From contig JBMFVP010000050.1 of the NCBI GenBank assembly GCA_049965935.1, positions 1-12,784 on the forward strand: DNA of 12,784 bases. Reading direction: 5' to 3'. The stretch comes from Thermocladium sp049965935 (GTDB lineage Archaea; Thermoproteota; Thermoprotei; Thermoproteales; Thermocladiaceae). Below the pieces are notes generated by a model, which worked only from the letters and a program-made list of their open reading frames with translations, made no database searches and had not been told where the DNA came from. This document shows, one piece after another, positions 6,884-12,750 of the stretch; the stretch's first letter is position 1; each line of letters begins with the position of its first letter. The position numbers and the translations under genes were made by a program.

Positions 6884-8398
6884 ATGGATGCTAGAATCAT
6901 TTCTAGAATTATTAAGGTATCACTTAAGGAACGATACACTAGGGGCGGATTGTTGGTAGTAATTCTAGTGATAGGTTTCTCAATGTTCTTCCTCTCCTTA
7001 TCCTACCTAATTGGCCTTAGCCATTTGCGGGGAATCAACGTGGAACTGCCCAGAGAATATGTTCTCTACATATCAGTGTTCCTCGTGTTTTACTTGTTTC
7101 CATCCATCTCCATGTTCAGCAAGGCGGAGGCTGACTTTGTCTTGACGGCGCCCATAGATCCAACGGATATAATGATTGCCAAGATAATGGTGGCCGCGAT
7201 AACTGATGTATCCATAATACTCGCCATGACTTACTGGTACCCAATGATTGAGGCCATAACTGGCCAAGTCTATATATTGGCAGAGTACTTAGTGGAGGCG
7301 ATCGCCATAGGACTAATACTATCCATTGCTTCCCTCCTCCTAGGATTACGAGGCGGGCGCGCAATGATAATGACCCTCATTACGTACGCGTCCTATGCCG
7401 TGGCAACTAGTTTAATGTATCCGCAGTTAAACATTGTTTATATGGTCATGAAGCCCAACCTATATTACTTGGCCTTGATCCTGGCTGCCCTCCTCTTCAC
7501 CGCCGCATTGCTGAAGAGATCCATGAAGAGCATTTACGTGAACATATACAGTTTATCCATTAATAATGCATTTAGAGGCATAAGGAGGCGGAGCGAGGGA
7601 AAACCATTCTCCTCATCAATAAGCTTCGCCGGCCTAGGTCCCCTGAGAGCCATGCTTAAATCATCATTACTATCGGCATCGCTCCAGCTTAGAATGAATG
7701 CGGGCGCTTCATCTACATATAGATTGCAGAGAGTTAATGCATTAATGCTTGGCTTACCAATATCCGCGGTTTCAGCCATTATCTACACCATAATCGTGAT
7801 GCACCTAGGCTATGCGCAATTGCGTAATGGATTCATTTTATGGTTCCCTGAATTCTATATTGGAATATTCGCATTCTCAATAGCCCTCTCTGGACTAAGC
7901 GGCGAGAGGCTTTGGCTATCATGCATGGCAATGGATTGCACGGGCTACTTTAGGCTAAGGATGTTGACGAGATCTATCGTGGGCCTAATATTGGCTTCTC
8001 CCTGGGCAGTCGCGTATCTAGCCATATATTTAGTCACTGGTTCTCCCCTTGCCTTGCTCTTAATTGTGTCCATGTTATCCATGATGCCCACGACAGCGTC
8101 AATTTCACTCATAATAGGGCCATGGACCGGCATAAGGCAGAATAGATTCATTGGATTGGAGGAGTATGTTCCTAGAGTTAACGTGCTCGGCTTCTTAATA
8201 GGCATAGTGGCCATGCTGGTGGCCGGGGCTTACTTAATTCCATCCCTAATCTATATGGCAAGCCCTAGCCTAGGAACCATTGCAGCAGTGGCTTCCATAA
8301 TGTTACTAGTAATATCCATGGCAATTCCTCGACTCATGAGCGGAAGAGCCATCATGCGGAGATTCCTCGATAAATTAATAGAGGAGGGATTCATTTAA
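6884..8398 (+). CDS. ABC-2 type membrane permease, multi-spanning
   Basis: This is the probable membrane half of the exporter. From ATG 6884 it has 504 residues; a GTG at 6875 would overlap the ATPase gene by 8 nt and add three residues. A basic N-terminus is followed by about 11-13 predicted membrane helices: six in the first half (starting near residues 23, 60, 100, 135, 160 and 192), a basic cytoplasmic loop (about 210-285), and the rest in the second half. The motif ADFVLTAPIDPTDIMIAKIM at about 83-102 has the form seen in ABC-2 permeases: an amphipathic helix with small residues, a proline, then a lysine just before the next helix. The size suggests a fused double-length permease able to act with an ATPase dimer. 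No specific subfamily or substrate is recognised. Confidence 0.85.
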   Translation: MDARIISRIIKVSLKERYTRGGLLVVILVIGFSMFFLSLSYLIGLSHLRGINVELPREYVLYISVFLVFYLFPSISMFSKAEADFVLTAPIDPTDIMIAKIMVAAITDVSIILAMTYWYPMIEAITGQVYILAEYLVEAIAIGLILSIASLLLGLRGGRAMIMTLITYASYAVATSLMYPQLNIVYMVMKPNLYYLALILAALLFTAALLKRSMKSIYVNIYSLSINNAFRGIRRRSEGKPFSSSISFAGLGPLRAMLKSSLLSASLQLRMNAGASSTYRLQRVNALMLGLPISAVSAIIYTIIVMHLGYAQLRNGFILWFPEFYIGIFAFSIALSGLSGERLWLSCMAMDCTGYFRLRMLTRSIVGLILASPWAVAYLAIYLVTGSPLALLLIVSMLSMMPTTASISLIIGPWTGIRQNRFIGLEEYVPRVNVLGFLIGIVAMLVAGAYLIPSLIYMASPSLGTIAAVASIMLLVISMAIPRLMSGRAIMRRFLDKLIEEGFI

Positions 8399-8477
8399 TT
8401 CCTCATCATGATCCCATCAAGTTCAGAGCGGGTATTTATGGCGATAAGTTGATTAGGATCCTCGCACTGAGCATTAC

Positions 8478-8891
8478 GTGGATTCAGCTAAATTATTTGG
8501 ATTACTGGTATTTGCCTTATTCCTAATAGTAATGATTTGGCTGAATCACCCCTCCCTGGGACTTAATCAATTAAGGTCATTAATGGGCGGCGGGGTGTCA
8601 GTTGAGCCTCATATACTTGTTTACGGCAATAAATCCATTGGGAAAACCATTAATTTAACCATTATTAACTCATATGACTTCAACATAACCATTTATGACG
8701 CGCGGGGTAATTACTTTAGGCTGGCTAGGCCTGTGGTGGTGATGCCGGGCTCGTCATCTGCCGTAATTAATGTAATAAATGGCGCGGAGGCGTATCAATG
8801 TATGGTCGGGCCTGGATGCAATATTACCTTGATTATGGGTCTCCTGGGGGTTAATATGACAGAGACCATAATGCTCAAGCTAAGCGGGTGA
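8478..8891 (+). CDS. Membrane-anchored extracytoplasmic protein, 137 aa
   Basis: There is one N-terminal membrane segment (about residues 6-22) with a Lys5 before it, then a beta-rich domain likely outside the cell. The outer domain has several N-glycosylation sequons (NKS at 51, NLT at 59, NIT at 69, NIT at 115, NMT at 126), as expected for archaeal surface proteins. It also has two cysteines (108 and 114) close enough to form a disulfide. The GTG start fits the membrane segment beginning almost at once. It lies 79 nt after the permease, and its stop overlaps the next start as GTGA, so it is coupled to the following gene. No family is recognised; by context it is an accessory or substrate-binding subunit of the exporter, which is inference. 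Confidence 0.78.
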   Translation: MDSAKLFGLLVFALFLIVMIWLNHPSLGLNQLRSLMGGGVSVEPHILVYGNKSIGKTINLTIINSYDFNITIYDARGNYFRLARPVVVMPGSSSAVINVINGAEAYQCMVGPGCNITLIMGLLGVNMTETIMLKLSG

Positions 8892-9478
8892 TTGGATTGA
8901 GGCATCCCTTAACGTTTTTGTATTATATTGATTCGATTATCGTAATTGCCGCCTCCTTATTAATATCTCCTCATTACTGGTGGACCTACGGCATTAGCGA
9001 TCTAGCGGTGATTAGGGATTCACCGTTCTATTTACATATAATGCTCCTCGGCAAGCCCCTAATCATATCAAGCTTCATCACCATAATACTAATGGGCTTC
9101 GGCCTCTACATAATCGCGGTGCTGCTGGCATATTCATATATGCTAGTGAGGAGGGGCGAGGCGAGGAATTACTCCACCATGTTTTGGTTGCCAATACTAT
9201 ATGTACTAGACCCAGTGATAGTGTATCTAGTCCTAGCAATAGTGATGCCCCACCTCGTTCCGCTGTTGGGCAATGGTTCCCTGGAAACTCGATTGGCGTC
9301 GTTATCATCATATCCACTCGTCATAATAGGGCGGGAACAGTATTCCTTAAGCATGGGGGGAGGCGAGGCAATGACGCTAACCATATATAGTGAGCCAACC
9401 ATATTATATTGGTTATCCCTCACTGCGCCCGTGCTTTATGTGGCGTCCCTAATCGAGAGGAGGCACGTCTCTCAGTAG
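8888..9478 (+). CDS. Four-helix membrane protein of the exporter operon, 196 aa
   Basis: The start codon overlaps the previous stop (GTGA, 8888-8891), a hallmark of translational coupling. Four hydrophobic segments lie at about residues 11-27, 58-85, 100-127 and 171-188. An external-looking stretch between the last two (about 128-168) contains one NGS sequon, and the tail is basic (RRH). No Walker, catalytic or known permease motif is seen. It may be a second membrane subunit, or a partner of the anchored protein encoded just upstream. Its last 7 nt overlap the end of the convergent THUMP gene. The product is unrecognised. Confidence 0.78.
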   Translation: MIGLRHPLTFLYYIDSIIVIAASLLISPHYWWTYGISDLAVIRDSPFYLHIMLLGKPLIISSFITIILMGFGLYIIAVLLAYSYMLVRRGEARNYSTMFWLPILYVLDPVIVYLVLAIVMPHLVPLLGNGSLETRLASLSSYPLVIIGREQYSLSMGGGEAMTLTIYSEPTILYWLSLTAPVLYVASLIERRHVSQ

Positions 9479-10005
9479 TACTCCGGTTGCCACTCGAATC
9501 CGCTCTTTAATAGGCTGAACACGTCATCATTAGTTAAAATAGATATCCCTGTCTCGCTTGGAAATACCTCTATATTAATTATCTTGCTGGGCGAATCCAG
9601 GTTAACTTTTCTACCAACCTTAGGCGCTATTGCATCTATTATGTGTGCTCGCCTAATGTCCACGCCGCGTTTCCTGATCTCTATCTTGAATGACTCTTTC
9701 TCGCCTATATTAAGCGACGCTAATTCAAGGGCGGCATCCCTTATCTTATCTATATCAGTATCAACAACTACCTGCACTGGAACAACCTTAAGCGTGAATT
9801 TGGGTAAGTACTTATTATTATTGATGAGGCTCTTAATGCCCCTAACATAATTAAATGGATCCCCACTGACTAGAGCTGTTAGTAGACCATCAAAGCCCGT
9901 GAATTGAACCTTAACATCAATTCCCAACAAATCCCCTATCTTCTTTAATTCATTCATGCAATAACCCTCAGTTCTCCTCCCAGTTGACACAACTAAATTA
10001 AACAT
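9472..10005 (-). CDS. THUMP-domain protein, Tan1-like tRNA cytidine acetylation cofactor
   Basis: Tan1/THUMPD1 proteins bind tRNA through the THUMP fold and assist N4-acetylation of cytidine 12 by the Kre33/NAT10/TmcA-type acetyltransferase. The 177 residues show an N-terminal domain opening NLVVSTGRRTEGYCMNEL, then the THUMP core with PVQVVVDTDIDKIRDAALEL (76-95) and FKIEIRKRGVDIRRAHIIDA (106-125). The typical end follows as GRKVNLDSPSKIINIEVF (131-148). No methyltransferase or other catalytic domain is attached, which separates it from Trm11/Trm14- and ThiI-type proteins. ATG 10005 lies about 22 nt from an AT-rich element shared with the divergent small gene. The 3' end overlaps the convergent membrane-protein gene by 7 nt. 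Confidence 0.82.
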   Translation of the reverse strand: MFNLVVSTGRRTEGYCMNELKKIGDLLGIDVKVQFTGFDGLLTALVSGDPFNYVRGIKSLINNNKYLPKFTLKVVPVQVVVDTDIDKIRDAALELASLNIGEKESFKIEIRKRGVDIRRAHIIDAIAPKVGRKVNLDSPSKIINIEVFPSETGISILTNDDVFSLLKSGFEWQPEYY

Positions 10006-10021
10006 TGATATTCAATCCATG

Positions 10022-10036
10022 CCTTATTTTTAAATG
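10022..10036. promoter_or_regulatory. Shared bidirectional TATA-like element
   Basis: An AT block (CCTTATTTTTAAATG) sits in the 41-nt gap between two divergent start codons, ATG 10005 (minus) and GTG 10047 (plus). The middle of the gap is 10026, so one TATA-like block lies about 20-25 nt from each start. It could serve both strands, and there is no room for two fully separate promoters. Confidence 0.5.
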
Positions 10037-10046
10037 TGAGGCATAT

Positions 10047-10181
10047 GTGGCAACCAAGAAGCACAAAATTACTGATCCTAACCTAGAATCAATTTCTCAA
10101 GAAATTAAGGAGAAGCGTCAGCATCAATATTTACAAGAATTCTTGAGAAGAAACCATACCATTCCTAATAAGGAGCATTAA
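10047..10181 (+). CDS. Small basic helical protein, 44 aa
   Basis: A GTG start gives 44 codons, then TAA. The product begins MATKKHKITDPNLESISQEI and ends RRNHTIPNKEH. It is very hydrophilic and has many Lys, Arg, His and Glu. Residues about 12-35 look like one amphipathic helix, flanked by a basic N-terminus and a polar tail. There is no membrane segment. It reads as real coding sequence: a polar protein-like composition, a promoter element shared with the THUMP gene, and a T-rich terminator about 40 nt after the stop. I know no family. A nucleic-acid- or ribosome-associated small protein would fit the charge pattern and the neighbours (THUMP, Alba), but this is only inference. ATG 10045 in another frame gives a short ORF of only about a dozen codons. 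Confidence 0.6.
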   Translation: MATKKHKITDPNLESISQEIKEKRQHQYLQEFLRRNHTIPNKEH

Positions 10182-10219
10182 AATGGGATCATGGAAGGCA
10201 AAACAAACGCTGTATGGCC

Positions 10220-10246
10220 TTTTATCTTTATTTTTATTATTTTCTT
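10220..10246 (+). terminator. T-rich terminator after the 44-aa gene
   Basis: A 27-nt stretch made mostly of T with some A (TTTTATCTTTATTTTTATTA and following) starts 39 nt after the small gene's stop, on the plus strand. This is the usual form of a factor-independent archaeal terminator. It abuts the 3' end of the convergent alba gene. Confidence 0.5.
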
Positions 10247-10532
10247 ACTGCTTCTTCTCAAGGACTATCTCTATTGCAGCAACGTTCCTATCCTTTCCGC
10301 CTTGTCCCTGAACCCTATCACTGGATATCCTCGTCTCCTTTATATCGACTTGACCCTGGAGGAACCTGTCCCTCACCATTATCGCGGCGGAGACCGCCCT
10401 AGCAATTGCTCCGCCCCTAGCCTTCAGGGTAACCCTCTTGCTGCCCTGGTTGAACTGCATTACCGTAGCTATTACGTAGTTGGTGGTTGGTTTCTTTCCA
10501 ACCAATATTGTAGCTTCCTGTGTAGACGCCAT
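10245..10532 (-). CDS. albA: DNA/RNA-binding protein Alba
   Basis: Alba is an abundant dimeric chromatin and RNA-binding protein of crenarchaea. The 95-residue length is typical. The signature VGKKPTTNYV at 11-20 holds the paired lysines (13 and 14) equivalent to Lys16/Lys17 of Sulfolobus Alba; the first of that pair is the acetylation site that tunes DNA affinity. KARGGAIARAV at 37-47 and VRDRFL at 53-58 (Phe57 at the dimer-dimer interface) also match. The C-terminal hairpin between about 68 and 92, with a Gln/Gly-rich tip, is the DNA minor-groove arm. ATG 10532 lies 33 nt below a TATA-like box, leaving a very short leader. The gene stands alone, downstream of the channel gene in the same direction but with its own promoter. 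Confidence 0.96.
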   Translation of the reverse strand: MASTQEATILVGKKPTTNYVIATVMQFNQGSKRVTLKARGGAIARAVSAAIMVRDRFLQGQVDIKETRISSDRVQGQGGKDRNVAAIEIVLEKKQ

Positions 10533-10560
10533 ATGCTATCCGCTCTCTCCTACTTATTAC

Positions 10561-10570
10561 CCTTTTAAAG
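10561..10570 (-). promoter_or_regulatory. TATA-like box for alba
   Basis: The minus strand reads CTTTAAAAGG, centred 33 nt upstream of the alba ATG, predicting a leader of about 7 nt. A second AT patch nearer the gene (TAATAAG, near 10555) is an alternative box. Confidence 0.45.
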
Positions 10571-10610
10571 CATTGCGTCGCCAAGCATCGCTCACAAATA
10601 AATAGCGCGG

Positions 10611-10643
10611 GGAAGCTCCGAGCTTTAGCGAGGAGTAGCTGAC
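10611..10643 (+). mobile_element. IS200/IS605-like end hairpin (possible solo remnant) at channel 3' end
   Basis: CTCC-GA-GC, loop TTTA, GC-GA-GGAG (10616-10635), then TAGCTGAC. This layout resembles the hairpin right after tnpB at the right end of archaeal IS200/IS605 elements, with its CTTTAG loop, GGAG and GTCAG/TGAC tail. The two GA steps face each other as tandem G.A mismatches. No transposase or TnpB is near, so it would be an orphan end. The stop codon of the potassium channel (TAA on the minus strand, 10625-10627) lies in the loop, and its last residues SATPR are encoded by the right arm and tail. As minus-strand RNA the AAGCT-AGCTT part could also act as a terminator hairpin for the channel gene. 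Confidence 0.4.
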
Positions 10644-11677
10644 TGATCCTTCAAGCCCCTAATAACTATCAAGCCATCGCCCCTCTCTATCATCATGTTG
10701 CCTGGCGGATTAATTATTGGCTTCCCGCCACGATCTATGCCTATCAATATATAATTCAAGGAGGATTTCAGCTTCATCATGGTCTCTAAAAATGAAGATC
10801 CAATAAAGTCGCTTGATGGCATGGTAATTATTTCCCCATGATTGCTCGGCATCAATAGCTCCATTATGGCATCAATGACGCCGCCATATATGGCTTCCCT
10901 GGCAATGGCCATTGTGGATAATGATCCACTCGATATGACGGTATTAGCACCGGCCCGCTTCACGTGATTCACATTGCTCTCATCCAGAACCTCTGATATT
11001 ATGTATGCATTGGGATTTAGTTGCTTGATTATCATTGTGATCAACGTGACTTTAGCATCCGAGGAGGAGGGATCCTTGAAGTCAAGAGGCACCACTATTA
11101 TGGTACGGGCATTATCGGCGCCGGCCCTAATTAGATCCTGTTCAATAAATGGATTACCCCTTATATAGATAACATCTCCAGGAAGAGGCGGCTTTTCTTG
11201 ATTGGAAATAATTACTATATCCAGGAAATCACCGGTTTGATCCATGGCGGCCTTGATTGAGTATATCAATTTAGGTACCCTATCATTCCATCCGACTATC
11301 AATAAATGATTCTTACGGGAGAATGCGCCAAGGCCGGAGGCGCGCATCATGGTGCTATTCATAATTGCGCTAGCTATTGATGCCGTTAAGATGCTTATTA
11401 TGGATATGCCGAGCGGCATAATAATCATATCTGCCACTCTTCCCACAGTGGTCGTCGGCACTATGTCACCATATCCCACCGTGGTTATTGTCTCCATTAT
11501 AAACCAAAGCGCGTCAAAGTAATTCTTAATGCCGGGGTTATGGCCGTGCTCCACCAGATATATCACAAAGGCACCTACGAATAATACCGCAAGAAATAGC
11601 ATGATTGAGTATAGAATCATGCTTCTCGTCCGCGATTTAATAATTCTAAGCAGCTTCTTGAAAGTTATGGGTATCAT
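10625..11677 (-). CDS. MthK-like potassium channel with RCK (TrkA-N/TrkA-C) domain
   Basis: It would form tetrameric K+-selective pores in the cell membrane, gated by ligand binding to the cytoplasmic RCK ring. From ATG 11677 the 350 residues have a basic N-terminus, TM1 (about 20-42), a pore helix (50-63), the selectivity filter TVGYGD (66-71), TM2 (about 81-107), then the RCK Rossmann domain starting NHLLIVGWNDRVPKL at about 123. A TrkA-C-like part closes the protein (about 270-340, ending ERGDGLIVIRG). GWNDRVP in place of a strict GxGxxG resembles MthK, whose RCK domain is gated by Ca2+ rather than by NAD. A TTG at 11692 would add five residues. The last five residues and stop fall inside an IS605-like hairpin, so the native C-terminus may have been altered. 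Confidence 0.92.
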   Translation of the reverse strand: MIPITFKKLLRIIKSRTRSMILYSIMLFLAVLFVGAFVIYLVEHGHNPGIKNYFDALWFIMETITTVGYGDIVPTTTVGRVADMIIMPLGISIISILTASIASAIMNSTMMRASGLGAFSRKNHLLIVGWNDRVPKLIYSIKAAMDQTGDFLDIVIISNQEKPPLPGDVIYIRGNPFIEQDLIRAGADNARTIIVVPLDFKDPSSSDAKVTLITMIIKQLNPNAYIISEVLDESNVNHVKRAGANTVISSGSLSTMAIAREAIYGGVIDAIMELLMPSNHGEIITMPSSDFIGSSFLETMMKLKSSLNYILIGIDRGGKPIINPPGNMMIERGDGLIVIRGLKDQSATPR

Positions 11678-11703
11678 TAGTGCATAAAGCAAGATTTGGA
11701 CCC

Positions 11704-11709
11704 CTTAAG
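11704..11709 (-). promoter_or_regulatory. Possible TATA-like box for the potassium channel gene
   Basis: CTTAAG on the minus strand (context GCTTAAGG) is centred about 29 nt upstream of ATG 11677, the spacing for near-leaderless initiation. It favours ATG 11677 over TTG 11692. The box is short and weak. Confidence 0.3.
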
Positions 11710-11798
11710 CATTTCTCCATCAATCCAATTAATCACCGATTATGAAATCAAGCCATGAAGTAAAAGATTTAACTTAGCGGGGGTTAAGGGAGTGGAAA

Positions 11799-11828
11799 GC
11801 CTCGCCCTTTAGGGCGGGGAGAGGTCAG
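11799..11828 (+). mobile_element. IS200/IS605-like end hairpin (solo remnant) at the accessory boundary
   Basis: GCCTCGCCC, loop TTTA, GGGCGGGG, then AGAGGTCAG. The stem (11801-11807 with 11812-11818) has seven pairs including one T-G. This is the form of the conserved right-end hairpin and omega-RNA 3' region that follows tnpB in many archaeal IS200/IS605 elements. It shares its orientation, TTTA loop and GAG/GTCAG-type tail with the hairpin at 10611-10643. No tnpA or tnpB frame lies beside it, so it is at most a relic or a non-autonomous element. IS605 elements make no target duplications, so the ends cannot be fixed here. AT content rises clearly just to the right. Confidence 0.5.
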
Positions 11829-11970
11829 TGGGAAAATGCATTCCTAGGATCTTAATATATCAATTATAAAAAGCAAAAATAGATTATTTCTCCTATCATA
11901 ATACTCATCGCTATTCCTTATCCACGTTGGAGGATGAGTATCTATACAACCTATTAGCCGTTTTAGTCTG
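11829..11970. other. AT-rich stretch without a supported gene
   Basis: No convincing gene is visible. There is a plus-strand TATA-like box (AATTATAAAAAGC, about 11862-11874). The only open frame after it lacks ATG or GTG, ends at the TAG near 11974, and begins at best with a TTG (LEDEYLYNLLAVLVC). It could be the decayed end of an accessory gene, a small RNA promoter, or noise. Together with 11710-11798, which also lacks a gene, this is the longest non-coding stretch of the window apart from the hairpin. Confidence 0.3.
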
Positions 11971-12171
11971 CTAGTAGGGCCTGGCCGAGCTAAATGGGAA
12001 TAGGGATTTCTCTCCGTATGCTCTCAAGTCAGCATCTCTCTCATAATATTGAGATAATGAGAGAATGCAGATTATAGACAACTCTACCGGTATAGCGCTC
12101 ATCATTATAAAAGACACAGAGATACCCAACGAAGAAATCAAAAGGATGAGGTAAGGGAAATTAATCTGCAT
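11971..12171 (-). CDS. Putative small membrane protein, 66 aa
   Basis: One long hydrophobic stretch (about residues 6-39, YLILLISSLGISV to ICILSL) could be one or two membrane helices, broken at Pro28. A polar tail (SQYYERDADLRAYGEKSLF) follows. ATG 12171 is the farthest upstream start because an in-frame stop lies two codons before it. A minus-strand TTTAAG patch about 20-25 nt upstream could be its TATA box. The gene has the same strand and base composition as the nuclease gene upstream of it. The frame is short and AT-rich and I recognise no family, so it may be a gene of the accessory element or a chance frame. Confidence 0.35.
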   Translation of the reverse strand: MQINFPYLILLISSLGISVSFIMMSAIPVELSIICILSLSQYYERDADLRAYGEKSLFPFSSARPY

Positions 12172-12315
12172 TATTTACTACTTACTAAGAGCTTAAAGAA
12201 AAATGGTTAAAGCTAAAGCTTAAGGCCCAGGGCGCTTTTCTGCTTATAATTGTGTAAAAAGCCTCCTTCCTTTCTCTTCATATTAGAACAATAAAGCGTT
12301 AATACTGGAACTAAA

Positions 12316-12672
12316 TTATCTGAGGAGTTTTTTACAGCTCTGGTCGGCTATGAGTCTATATTCATCGTCGAACTGACAGAGGACGAATTTCGGTTCCAAC
12401 TCCATACCTTTATCAGTAGTAAAGTTGAATCCTACTTCTCTAGCCGCTTCCACTGCAGATTTGAACATGCGTTGATAGCTGCTCAGTTTAGCTGCCGGTC
12501 CGCATTTAACCTCAATAAAATAATAATACATACCTGACGGGTAGTACGCTTCTATATCGTAACCGTGTTGATCCGTAGCTACTATTTTAAAGCCCTTACT
12601 TCTCAAAACGCATACAACGTAACTCTCACAGTCATGTTTAACCTTTAAATAACGCTCACAAGGGTTCGGCAT
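12316..12672 (-). CDS. Small PD-(D/E)XK nuclease-like protein, 118 aa
   Basis: The layout matches the PD-(D/E)XK nuclease fold seen in Holliday-junction resolvases and small viral nucleases: Glu16 in the first helix (CESYVVCVLRSKGFKIV), Asp39 in YDIEAYY, Glu54-x-Lys56 in YFIEVKCG, and Gln67 in the next helix (SSYQRMF). The active-site set E-D-ExK-Q is complete. It would cut DNA or RNA with Mg2+; the substrate is unknown. Six cysteines (5, 15, 21, 57, 99, 113) in 118 residues are unusual and could form disulfides. The start is ATG 12672 with a clear GAGGTG ribosome-binding site five nt upstream, unlike the leaderless genes of the rest of the window. The gene lies in the AT-rich part, pointing to a viral, plasmid or integrated-element origin. 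Confidence 0.65.
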   Translation of the reverse strand: MPNPCERYLKVKHDCESYVVCVLRSKGFKIVATDQHGYDIEAYYPSGMYYYFIEVKCGPAAKLSSYQRMFKSAVEAAREVGFNFTTDKGMELEPKFVLCQFDDEYRLIADQSCKKLLR

Positions 12673-12677
12673 CGGAG

Positions 12678-12683
12678 CACCTC
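12678..12683 (-). promoter_or_regulatory. Shine-Dalgarno site of the nuclease gene
   Basis: GAGGTG on the minus strand, with a 5-nt spacer to ATG 12672. It fixes the start of this gene and implies a leader of about 15 nt from the TATA-like box at 12709-12716. Confidence 0.6.
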
Positions 12684-12695
12684 ATGCTTGTATAA

Positions 12696-12728
12696 TCTTA
12701 ATATATTAATTTATAATTAATAATTAAA
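12696..12728. promoter_or_regulatory. AT-rich divergent promoter region
   Basis: A run made almost only of A and T. On the minus strand TTATAAATT (12708-12716) sits about 26 nt above the predicted start of the nuclease message. On the plus strand TAATTAAAC (12720-12728) is centred 27 nt above an ATG at 12751. It looks like a two-way promoter. Confidence 0.4.
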
Positions 12729-12750
12729 CATACAGATATTTTTCTTAACT

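Noticed and set aside
10191..10568. A 125-codon plus-strand frame across alba
   Set aside because: It lies opposite alba, whose family identity is certain. Its start is inside a T-rich terminator-like region and its protein has no recognisable features.
12220..12282. A 22-codon minus-strand frame (MKRKEGGFLHNY...) between the nuclease and the 66-aa frame
   Set aside because: Too short, with no ribosome-binding site and no well-placed TATA box.
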